The position numbers and the translations under genes are program-made. From Nitrospiraceae bacterium (lineage in GTDB: Bacteria; Nitrospirota; Nitrospiria; Nitrospirales; Nitrospiraceae), in contig JACVSD010000004.1 in NCBI GenBank assembly GCA_014534095.1, forward strand, positions 1 through 36,610: a stretch of DNA of 36,610 bases, written 5' to 3'. This document shows positions 26,002-32,858 of this stretch, one piece after another (position 1 is the stretch's first letter; the number at the start of each line of letters is the position of its first letter). The notes below the pieces were generated by a model. That model saw only the letters and a list, made by a program, of their open reading frames with translations, made no database searches and was not told where the DNA came from.

Positions 26002-26808
26002 CTAAAAGTCCACCTGAACCAAACCGGGGGCGACGACTTTCGCCCTCAACTCTCTGCCGGAGTCGAGATTGGCCACCATGACGAACTGGCCCACTTGCCC
26101 GCTCGACTTCGTGACGCCGGAGGTTTGGATCGACAAACCGCCGCGGCGCGCCTCGATCATCACGCGATCGCCTTTTTTAACCAGGAACGGCTTCTTGAGG
26201 AACGCGGGCCGTAGCGGCAAACCGGCTGACAGCGGGCGAGCGGCACTCATGCCGATCGCTTCTTCCGGGTCGATGATGAAGGGATGCTTGAGATCAGTCA
26301 CCCTGATTCTCGAGGTCGTCAGGTCCTCGGCGCCCATGATTTCCTCGGCTTTCAGGTATCGGGACGGGACCACCGCATCGATCATCGCAGACACGTCAGT
26401 CAGCGCCTCAATCGTGCTCCACGGCCGGCCGTTGGTGCGCACGGCAATATGAAACATTCGGCGTCCCAGCCCTTCGTCGGAGGCCGAGGGGACCACTTGC
26501 AGTTCAATCACCCCCGCAGGAAGCTTGAGGGCGTCAGACGGCTCCAACAGAATGACCTGCACGGTTTTGACCCGCGTGCCCCATTCACCTTCGAGGTACC
26601 GCTGGATGGTTTTTTTGATCAAATCGGGAGACAAGTCTCTCGTGGCCGGCGGATCAGGCGAAACTTTCTCAACCGGTCGGAGGTCGCGGGTCTGCGTGTG
26701 GACGGCCGCGGACCTCGCCTCGGCACGTGAGGCAGCCACCGCGCCCTGTGCGCAGGACAGGTGAGCGACCAACAGCACCACTACCGCGATAGAACAGGGA
26801 CGCATCAT
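26002..26808 (-). CDS. flgA: Flagellar basal body P-ring assembly chaperone FlgA
   Basis: 268 residues. A Sec signal peptide (MMRPCSIAVVVLLVAHLSCAQ) precedes a region that differs between FlgA proteins, then the SAF domain and C-terminal part: VVPSRYLKAEEIM, RPLSAGLPLRPAFLKKPFLVKKGD, VMIEARRGGLSI and LRAKVVAPGLVQVDF. FlgA is a periplasmic chaperone for FlgI. AAGGAG lies 2 bases before the first ATG and 5 before the second (26805), so the second may be the true start. It begins 6 bp after flgG. Confidence 0.9.
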   Translation of the reverse strand: MMRPCSIAVVVLLVAHLSCAQGAVAASRAEARSAAVHTQTRDLRPVEKVSPDPPATRDLSPDLIKKTIQRYLEGEWGTRVKTVQVILLEPSDALKLPAGVIELQVVPSASDEGLGRRMFHIAVRTNGRPWSTIEALTDVSAMIDAVVPSRYLKAEEIMGAEDLTTSRIRVTDLKHPFIIDPEEAIGMSAARPLSAGLPLRPAFLKKPFLVKKGDRVMIEARRGGLSIQTSGVTKSSGQVGQFVMVANLDSGRELRAKVVAPGLVQVDF

Positions 26809-26814
26809 GGCTCC

Positions 26815-27606
26815 TTATCGGCGAAGATTGTTGGCAATGGCCATCATCTCGTCGGAGGCTTGAATGGTCTTAGAATTCACCTCGTAGCTGCGCTGGGCTA
26901 CGATCATGTTGACCATTTCTTCGGCTAAATTGACGTTGGAACTCTCCAAGAATCCCTGCTGAATCATGCCAAATCCCGTCGTGAAGCCGCCGGTGCCCTG
27001 GATCGGAGGGCCCGACGCAAAACTGTCGATGAACAGATTGTTGCCCATGGCCACCAGGCCGGACGGATTGTCGAACCGCGTAAGTTGAATCTGCCCCAGC
27101 TGCGACGCCTGCGTGACGCCGGGCAGAAGCACGGACACGGTGCCGTCTTGGCCGATGTCGACTTTCAGCGCCCCGGACGGGACGGTAATCACCGGGTTCA
27201 GTAAGTCGCCGTCGCCGGTGACAAGGTTCCCGACGTTGTCGCGCTTGAAGGAACCGTTCCGCGTGTACATGATGGTTCCGTCCGGACGGTTCACCTGAAA
27301 AAATCCCGGGCCATCGATGGCGAGGTCGAGTTCGTTGTTGGTTTGGCGCATGTTGCCCTGCAGCCATTCTTTGGAGACGGTCGTCGGACGGACCCCCGCG
27401 CCGACCTGAATGCCCACGGGGAACACACCGACATTGGACGCGCTCGTTCCCGGCAGCCGCTGGATCTGATAGAGCAAATCAGCGAATTCCGCCCGGCTCC
27501 GCTTGTAGGAATTCGTATTGACGTTCGCCAGGTTGTTCGCGATCGTATCCACATTGATCTGCTGAGCGGTCATGCCGGTTGCCGCCGTCCACATCGCTCG
27601 TATCAT
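26815..27606 (-). CDS. flgG: Flagellar distal rod protein FlgG
   Basis: 263 residues, the usual FlgG length. N-terminal MIRAMWTAATGMTAQQINVD with TIANNLANVNTNSYKRSRAEF and C-terminal SNVNLAEEMVNMIVAQRSYE are hallmark sequences; the middle has ELDLAIDGPGFFQV. FlgG builds the distal rod that crosses the P and L rings. GGAGG lies 5 bases before ATG. The 98-bp gap to flgF contains a heptad-repeat hairpin. Confidence 0.95.
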   Translation of the reverse strand: MIRAMWTAATGMTAQQINVDTIANNLANVNTNSYKRSRAEFADLLYQIQRLPGTSASNVGVFPVGIQVGAGVRPTTVSKEWLQGNMRQTNNELDLAIDGPGFFQVNRPDGTIMYTRNGSFKRDNVGNLVTGDGDLLNPVITVPSGALKVDIGQDGTVSVLLPGVTQASQLGQIQLTRFDNPSGLVAMGNNLFIDSFASGPPIQGTGGFTTGFGMIQQGFLESSNVNLAEEMVNMIVAQRSYEVNSKTIQASDEMMAIANNLRR

Positions 27607-27625
27607 AAAAACCTCCGACTGATTG

Positions 27626-27700
27626 GTGATCAGTGATGAGTGAAAAGTGACTGACTTGCAATAATGGTGACTGTTTCACGCTTCACCCATCACGCTTCAC
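27626..27700. repeat. Heptad-repeat imperfect inverted repeat (hairpin) between flgF and flgG
   Basis: Plus strand 27626-27650 holds four GTGA units at 7-base steps (GTGATCA, GTGATGA, GTGAAAA, GTGA). Positions 27675-27700 hold four TCAC units at 7-base steps in the opposite sense. The arms pair at about 19 of 25 positions around a 24-base loop, so RNA from either strand could form a long imperfect hairpin. No open reading frame or promoter explains it. It may be an intergenic repeat family. Confidence 0.7.
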
Positions 27701-27704
27701 GTCC

Positions 27705-28478
27705 CTATAGCACTCGTCCGACATCCTGGATCGCCACTTCGGCCATCCGGTCCAAGGTCTGCATGAGTTTCTGAGCCGACTCATAGCTGCGCATGCCTTC
27801 AATCATCTTCACCATCTCACCGAGCGAATTGACGTTCGATTCTTCTATGTGGCCTGCTTGCACCTGCGGATGTTTGGCAACGGCGCCTTTGGCCGTAGCC
27901 ATGAACAATCCATCGGCCGACTTGACCGGCATGTTCGTGTCCTCGAAATCCATAATCTTGAGGGTGGCGACCGGATTGCCGTCGACTTTGATCTCCCCTT
28001 GCCCGCTGATTTCCAATTTCCCCGCAGGAATCTTGATTTCCCCCTTCGTGCCCATGACCGGAAGTCCCATGTTGGTGACGAGCCGGCGCTGATTGTCGAG
28101 TGACAGCATTCCATTGCGCGTGTAGCGTGTACCTTCGGGCGTCTTCACCTCGAAAAAGCCTCTGCCCTGAATAGCCATATCCAGCGGATTGCCCGTCAGC
28201 CGCACCCTCCCCGACTCGAAGGTGGTTTTCAGTGCATGTGGTGCGGCGAACGCCCGTTCAGCAGGGCCGAACGGCCGCGCGCCGATGTGCCGGGCTACGG
28301 TCGTCGCGTCGCTCCCGACGGGAATCGCGATGTGGGTTCGAGGAAAAAGAGCTTGGAAAGATTGTTCGTCTTCCTTGAATCCGGCCGTGTTGATGTTTGC
28401 CATGTTATTGGCAAACACCTGCATGCGCCGCTCATGGGCCAATGCGCCAGACAGGATGGTGTAGATGCCTCGATTCAT
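27705..28478 (-). CDS. flgF: Flagellar proximal rod protein FlgF
   Basis: 257 residues from ATG 28478, with CGGAG 8 bases upstream; the frame opens at 28556 but that extension contains the promoter region. It has MNRGIYTILSGALAHERRMQ, VFANNMANINTAGFKEDEQ, PLDMAIQGRGFFEVKT, YTRNGMLSLDNQRRLV, and the C-terminal rod motif ESNVNSLGEMVKMIEGMRSY. It could also be called FlgG-like, but place before flgG and the N-terminal start favour FlgF. It is the first gene of the rod-ring operon, ~30 bases after a predicted sigma-54 start. Confidence 0.9.
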   Translation of the reverse strand: MNRGIYTILSGALAHERRMQVFANNMANINTAGFKEDEQSFQALFPRTHIAIPVGSDATTVARHIGARPFGPAERAFAAPHALKTTFESGRVRLTGNPLDMAIQGRGFFEVKTPEGTRYTRNGMLSLDNQRRLVTNMGLPVMGTKGEIKIPAGKLEISGQGEIKVDGNPVATLKIMDFEDTNMPVKSADGLFMATAKGAVAKHPQVQAGHIEESNVNSLGEMVKMIEGMRSYESAQKLMQTLDRMAEVAIQDVGRVL

Positions 28479-28517
28479 ATTGTCACTCCGTAGGCCTCTC
28501 GCGTTCAGTCCCCATAC

Positions 28518-28534
28518 AGCAACGCTCATGCCAG
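28518..28534 (-). promoter_or_regulatory. Sigma-54 promoter for the flgF operon
   Basis: Minus strand reads CTGGCATGAGCGTTGCT: TGGCATG, 4 bases, TTGCT. The GG and GC are separated by exactly 10 bases, as sigma-54 requires. Transcription should start near 28507, ~30 bases before the flgF ATG. The -24 box is half of a perfect inverted repeat CATGCCA-N5-TGGCATG. Confidence 0.7.
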
Positions 28535-28652
28535 CAGGTGGCATGAACGAGCGCATCGGAGATTCAGCCGGAAGAGCGAGAAGACGCCCGTTTTTAGAGC
28601 GGGCCGCTCATGCACGAGGACTGGCTAGATTGGCGGCAGTCGTGTATGAGGA

Positions 28653-28683
28653 GAAAAAGAACGGCTCCAGGCGGTTGATGCCG
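28653..28683 (-). terminator. Possible weak terminator after the degenerate GGDEF gene
   Basis: About 20-50 bases after the stop, minus-strand CGGC (28680-28683) can pair with GCCG (28662-28665), followed by TTCTTTTTC. The stem is only 4 bp, so it is weak. A second GCCCG/CGGGC hairpin lies at 28586-28604 without a useful T-run. The rest of the 224-bp gap up to flgF holds only the sigma-54 promoter. Confidence 0.22.
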
Positions 28684-28702
28684 GGTCGAAGGAAGAATAT
28701 GC

Positions 28703-29623
28703 CTACCGGTGCGAGGCAAGGATGTTCAATCCATGATGCTTGCGGAGCGACTCCCCGCCGGCCCCTGGCTGACCAGCGGACGTCAGAGCCGTGACGTCTG
28801 ACAGAAAATTGATGGGAGCGTCATCGTGTTGACCCTTTGCCAGTGCCCGAGTCGCACCGTCGAGGAGCGCGGCGCTGTCCATCCCATCGAGGGGTGCCAC
28901 CGAGACGCCGATGCGGCACGACAAGAGTAATTCATGCCCCTCGACCACGAGCGGGAGGGACATGGCTTGCCGGATATCCTGCGCGATCGACACGGCGCCC
29001 GGCACTCCATCCAGCCCATCGACGATGACGGCAAAGCGGTCTGCGCTCAGGCGGGCGACCGTATGATGAGGATGCACGGCGCCCTTGATCCGCGCGCCTT
29101 GTACCCGCTCCACCAGCGTGGCATTCTGCTGGCCGGGCCCGACCGGCCGCGGCCGGCATGGTTCCAATGCAACGACGAACACGGCAACTATCTGTTGGCT
29201 CTGTTTGGCTTGAGCGAGAGTATGCGTCAGGAGCAAGAGGAATAGACGTTCGGTGGGCAAGCCGGTCACGCTGTCATACATGCAGAGCGTGGGCTCGGGC
29301 GGACCAGGAAGAAGCCGTTTCCGCTTTGGCCAGAACATCATGCCTGCAGCCGCGGTACCCAGGCTCAGGAACGCTCCGAGGCCTCCCCAGAAGAGCCCTG
29401 CGCGATACGCGTCGGGGGACAGGTTCGAGTCCGACGGGATCGTAAGGATCCAGGCCAGACTTGCGGCGCACGTGCATATGGACAGCACGAGACAGATGAA
29501 GGCGGCCCTACGGCTCTGACAATCCGCGAAACGCAGGCTTCGAGCTGACGTCGGCCGCTCAGAGAGATGTTCGATTTGCGTGGGAACCGCGGCCGGTCCT
29601 CCGGAAGAAGGCAGCGTCGCCAT
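28703..29623 (-). CDS. Membrane protein with degenerate GGDEF domain
   Basis: 306 residues. Two hydrophobic helices lie at about 40-62 and 75-97. Residues 113-275 match the GGDEF fold: MYDSVTGLPTERLFLLLL (for D.LTGLPNR..F) and later RIGVSVAPLDGMDSAALLDGA. The active-site loop that should be GGDEF reads SADRF (193-197) in VARLSADRFAVIVDGL, and the RxxD inhibitory site is missing (VHPH). It therefore should not make c-di-GMP; it could be a sensor or scaffold. It is the last gene of the fliA operon (116-bp gap). A functional link to motility is inferred from position. Confidence 0.75.
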   Translation of the reverse strand: MATLPSSGGPAAVPTQIEHLSERPTSARSLRFADCQSRRAAFICLVLSICTCAASLAWILTIPSDSNLSPDAYRAGLFWGGLGAFLSLGTAAAGMMFWPKRKRLLPGPPEPTLCMYDSVTGLPTERLFLLLLTHTLAQAKQSQQIVAVFVVALEPCRPRPVGPGQQNATLVERVQGARIKGAVHPHHTVARLSADRFAVIVDGLDGVPGAVSIAQDIRQAMSLPLVVEGHELLLSCRIGVSVAPLDGMDSAALLDGATRALAKGQHDDAPINFLSDVTALTSAGQPGAGGESLRKHHGLNILASHR

Positions 29624-29739
29624 AGTGATCCGTGTACCTGTTGAGGGACATGTCGGCTTGGGCGGAGTAAAACTGAAGAAATGAAAGACACGGCGGCATG
29701 CGAAATATCAACCGGCAGGAACCGATAGGAGTGCGGCCT

Positions 29740-30492
29740 TCAGCCGGCCTGGCGCAGCTGCGCCTTCAGGCGGAGGATGGCTTTTGTATGGATTTGGCAA
29801 ACCCGGGATTCAGTCACCTTCAGCAGTTCGCCGATCTCTTTCATGGTCAACTCTTCATAATAGTACAGCGTCAGCACCAGCCGCTCTTTCTCGGAGAGTA
29901 ACTGGATGGCCTGGCCGATGGCCTCGCGCTCTCGCTCGTTAACCAGCGCCGCCAGCGGATCGGGGTTATGCGTATCTGCCAGCATCTTGGCGATGGTGTG
30001 GCCGTCCGGTTCCTGGACGTTCAGGTCATCGATGCTGACCATCACGGCGCCCCTTGCACGGGTGATGAAGTCGTCCAGCTCGTCCCGCGACATGTGTAAT
30101 TCCGCCGCCACTTCGTCATCCGTCGGCGGATGGCCCAAACGGTTCAACAGCTCCGTATGGGTGCGTTGCAGCAGTCCGATGCGTTCGTGCACGGATCGCG
30201 GAATCCAGTCCATGGAACGGATCTCGTCCAGCATGGCACCGCGGATGCGAAACTCCGCATAGGTTTTGAACTTCGCCTCCCGATGCGGGTTGTATTTATC
30301 CATGGCATCCATCAGCCCGATGGTACCCACGGATATAAGATCTTGGGCGTCTAAGTAGGCCGGGAGCCTGAACGCCAGGCGGTGAGCCATGGCGCGAATC
30401 ACATGCGCGAACTCCTTGATCAGTTGCTCGCGGCGCGTCTCTTCGTCCGCCATGGCCGGCTGCTCTCGTGCTACGGCTGTCTTGCTCATCAT
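29740..30492 (-). CDS. fliA: Flagellar sigma factor FliA (sigma-28)
   Basis: 250 residues. Region 2 carries YLDAQDLISVGTIGLMDAMD, KFKTYAEFRIRGAMLDEIRS and MDWIPRSVHERI; region 3 has LGHPPTDDEVAAELHMS; region 4 has LSEKERLVLTLYYYEELTMK and VTESRVCQIHTKAILRL. This is a full class 3 sigma-70 family factor that transcribes late flagellar genes. Four matching promoters occur in this window. AAGGAG lies 13 bases before the first of two adjacent ATGs, a long spacing, so the start is not certain; MADEETRRE at residue 14 is another option. The 38-bp gap to flhG suggests one transcript. Confidence 0.95.
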   Translation of the reverse strand: MMSKTAVAREQPAMADEETRREQLIKEFAHVIRAMAHRLAFRLPAYLDAQDLISVGTIGLMDAMDKYNPHREAKFKTYAEFRIRGAMLDEIRSMDWIPRSVHERIGLLQRTHTELLNRLGHPPTDDEVAAELHMSRDELDDFITRARGAVMVSIDDLNVQEPDGHTIAKMLADTHNPDPLAALVNEREREAIGQAIQLLSEKERLVLTLYYYEELTMKEIGELLKVTESRVCQIHTKAILRLKAQLRQAG

Positions 30493-30530
30493 GGTGCGCC
30501 TGTTGCTCCTTGGAGGACTTGAATGAACCG

Positions 30531-31391
30531 TTACTTCGTACGGACCAATCGTTGCCAGAGGAGTTGCACGGAACTTTTTGGCAAACTCGGCTTAGGCCAC
30601 TGCCCCACGTGCCTGGCCAGTTTCGCAAACGCCTGGGCGGCCGGCGCACCAGGAAACGCCTCGGAGATCGCCTTTTGCTGGCGTACCGCCATGGGGACAT
30701 AGTCGTCGTGAGGGATGTACCCGATGTAGTCGATGGCCACATGCAGGAAGCGGTCCGCAGCCACATCCAGCTTGCGAAATACCTCCGTTGCCTCCCTGGG
30801 ACTCTTCGCCTGATTCACCAGGACCTTGAAACGATGCTGACGATATTGCCGCGTCAGCACTTTGATGAGTGCGTACGCATCTGTCAGGGACGTCGGTTCG
30901 GGAGACACGACCACGATGGTGTCCTCAGCGGAGGCGGCAAAAAAGGTCACGGTCGGGGAAATACCGGCCCCGGTATCGATGAGCAACACGTCCTTGTCGA
31001 CGGAGAGCTGTTCGAGCTGCTCTTGGATCAAGAGCTGCTGCGATTCCGTCAAGGCGGTCAGATTGGGCACGCCCGAGCTCGCCGGCAGGACCTGAATGCC
31101 GGACGGCCCCTCCAAGAGGATATCGTCCAACGTGCGCGCGCCGGACAGCACATGTTCGATCGTATAGTGCGGCACGAGCCCGAGGAGGACATCCAGATTG
31201 CCTAACCCGAGGTCGGCGTCCAGGACGAGCACCCGTTTCCCGGCCTTGGCCAGGGCAACCGCCAGATTGGCGACGACGTTCGATTTCCCCACTCCGCCCT
31301 TTCCGCTCGATACCGCGATCACATGCGTACGCAACTCCCCAATCTCGGCATCATAGGGCATGGCGAGAGAACTATCGTGTCCGGTCCTCAT
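30531..31391 (-). CDS. flhG: FlhG (YlxH) MinD-family flagellar number regulator
   Basis: 286 residues. The deviant Walker A SSGKGGVGKS lies at 28-37, DADLGLGNLDVLLG at 58-71, and DTGAG at 139-143; a typical FlhG ending MAVRQQKAISEAFPG follows. FlhG is a MinD/ParA-type ATPase that limits flagellar number with FlhF. The DQAxxLR-type N-terminal helix that stimulates FlhF GTPase in other bacteria is not visible in the first 25 residues. Shine-Dalgarno AGGAAG lies in a duplicated segment that also copies the flhF end. Confidence 0.93.
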   Translation of the reverse strand: MRTGHDSSLAMPYDAEIGELRTHVIAVSSGKGGVGKSNVVANLAVALAKAGKRVLVLDADLGLGNLDVLLGLVPHYTIEHVLSGARTLDDILLEGPSGIQVLPASSGVPNLTALTESQQLLIQEQLEQLSVDKDVLLIDTGAGISPTVTFFAASAEDTIVVVSPEPTSLTDAYALIKVLTRQYRQHRFKVLVNQAKSPREATEVFRKLDVAADRFLHVAIDYIGYIPHDDYVPMAVRQQKAISEAFPGAPAAQAFAKLARHVGQWPKPSLPKSSVQLLWQRLVRTK

Positions 31392-31395
31392 TATT

Positions 31396-31543
31396 CTTCC
31401 TACCTTTCCTTCTGTCCGGGCAGTTCATGAGCGGATGACAGAGCGACGTTGGTCGAGCTCCGCATTGCGCTTCCTACCTTTCCTGTTGCCCGGTCAACGC
31501 GGTGACCGGTTCCGCCATTTCATGAGTGGATGACAAAGGCGAC
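31396..31543. repeat. Tandem duplication spanning the flhF end and flhG ribosome site
   Basis: Copy 1 lies at 31396-31447 and copy 2 at 31470-31543. Both contain CTTCCTACCTTTCCT (offset 74 bases) and TCATGAG.GGATGAC (offset 95). The two offsets differ by 21 bases, an in-frame 7-codon indel. On the minus strand each copy is: end of FlhF, TAG stop, AGGAAG ribosome site, ATG-Arg start. Copy 1 provides the flhG ribosome site. Confidence 0.8.
31400..31465 (-). CDS. Possible 21-residue mini-ORF between flhF and flhG
   Basis: ATG 31465 follows the Shine-Dalgarno TAGGAAG, which is a copy of the one before flhG, and the frame ends TAG at 31400. The peptide starts MRSS like FlhG (MRTG) and ends LSSAHELPGQKER, like the FlhF tail (LSSTHE...GQQER). 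It is a by-product of the tandem duplication and may be translated for coupling, or may be functionless. Confidence 0.25.
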   Translation of the reverse strand: MRSSTNVALSSAHELPGQKER

Positions 31544-32850
31544 CCGTCGTGCGGGCGCTCGGAGGGAGCCGCATAGTGTTGGTTCAAGAGAAAGGACGCG
31601 AGCCGCGCGCCGCTTGCAAGTTCGATATCCTCCGGCACGCGCTGCCCGGCCGTCCAATAAGACAACGGCACGCCGGTTTGGTACGCCAATTCAAAGACGG
31701 ATCCAAAGCAGGCCGTTTCATCCAACTTCGTGAAGAACAGCCGCAAGAGCGGCAAATGCCTCACCCGATCGTACAGTTTGAACGAGTCCGACTCCCGCAT
31801 GGAGGCCGGCACCACCAGCTGAATATGCAATTCCGATTCGTCGCGCAGGAGATCGTGCAGTTCCATGGCGGACGCCACCTCCTCGGGTCCGATGCCGGGC
31901 ATGTCGATCAGCACGACATCCATATGCGCGTGCCGGCGGAGACCCGCCTGCACCTGTCGGGCCGATACCGCGGACGCGAACGGCACACCGAGCACCGCCG
32001 CATACATCCGCAACTGTTCCACGGAGGCTGGGCGGTAGGTGTCGAATGTGATGATGCTGACGTTCTTCTTCTCCTCCAACCGATAGTGCGCGGCGAGCTT
32101 GGTAATGGCCGTGGTCTTTCCCGCCCCGCTGGGTCCGAGCATCAGGCTCACCGTATGATCGCCACGACCTGCCAGGAGCGGCCCGGTGACGCGGATGCGC
32201 TTTTCCACGACAGCCCGAAGCGCGTCGTGGATTCGGTCCGGCCGGTGCGGCGCCCCGCCGAGCGATGACCAGACGTCCAGTCCGACCGATTCGGCGGTCG
32301 AGGGCCTGAGCCCCTGGCTGATCAGCCCTCGGCAGAAGATCGTCACGTCGGACGGCAAATGGCTTCCGAGCGACTGCGTCTCCCTCGGCAGGGAGGCCCC
32401 AAGTAGCCGGCTCAACTCCTGGAGCTCCGTGCGCATGGCCCGCATCCGCTCCTTCTTCCAGTCGCGCTTGGGAGGCCGCTTGGCTTCTTCAGCCGCCGGC
32501 GTCACTGGTCGGGTCGAGGATGAAGGACGCGGCGGCTTCAATAGGGATTGCAGCGTCTCCTGAAAGGCCTTCGGCTCGGGCGAGGACTCAGCGGGCTGCA
32601 CTCCTCGAATCGGCTCACGCCCCTGGCCGGGCGCAATCCGGCGTGCCGGGGCATCGCTTGACGACATCGTGGGCTCTTCCTGTTCCGCCGCGGCCATGAC
32701 TTCGAGCACCGGACGGTTGAATAGGCGCAACATGCGACCACCTTGTTGGACCTCTTTTGACGACAGGATGATGGCGTCCGGCCCGAGTTCCGCCTTGATG
32801 GCGCGAATAGCATCCTGCATGGTAAGGGCATGAAACGTTTTGACTTTCAT
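31474..32850 (-). CDS. flhF: Flagellar biosynthesis GTPase FlhF
   Basis: 458 residues. The N-terminus MKVKTFHALTMQDAIRAIKA is typical; a variable basic, Pro-rich linker (about 55-135) leads to the NG domain. The P-loop is GPSGAGKTT (239-247), DTYRPASVEQLR follows at 270, and TKLDE (374-378) is the base-recognition motif. The G3 position reads LIDMPG (315-319) where SRP-type GTPases have DTAG. FlhF places the flagellum at the pole. GAGGTGG precedes the ATG; it starts 8 bp after flhA. The last codons are duplicated downstream. Confidence 0.93.
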   Translation of the reverse strand: MKVKTFHALTMQDAIRAIKAELGPDAIILSSKEVQQGGRMLRLFNRPVLEVMAAAEQEEPTMSSSDAPARRIAPGQGREPIRGVQPAESSPEPKAFQETLQSLLKPPRPSSSTRPVTPAAEEAKRPPKRDWKKERMRAMRTELQELSRLLGASLPRETQSLGSHLPSDVTIFCRGLISQGLRPSTAESVGLDVWSSLGGAPHRPDRIHDALRAVVEKRIRVTGPLLAGRGDHTVSLMLGPSGAGKTTAITKLAAHYRLEEKKNVSIITFDTYRPASVEQLRMYAAVLGVPFASAVSARQVQAGLRRHAHMDVVLIDMPGIGPEEVASAMELHDLLRDESELHIQLVVPASMRESDSFKLYDRVRHLPLLRLFFTKLDETACFGSVFELAYQTGVPLSYWTAGQRVPEDIELASGARLASFLLNQHYAAPSERPHDGSPLSSTHEMAEPVTALTGQQER

Positions 32851-32858
32851 TCACCACC

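Noticed and set aside
28586..28604. GCCCG/CGGGC hairpin as a terminator
   Set aside because: The T-run is in the loop on the plus strand and not after the stem on the transcribed strand.
29690..29725. Plus-strand ACCGATAGGAG resembling a FliA -10
   Set aside because: The only TCAA upstream is 9 bases away, the spacing is wrong, and no plus-strand gene follows.
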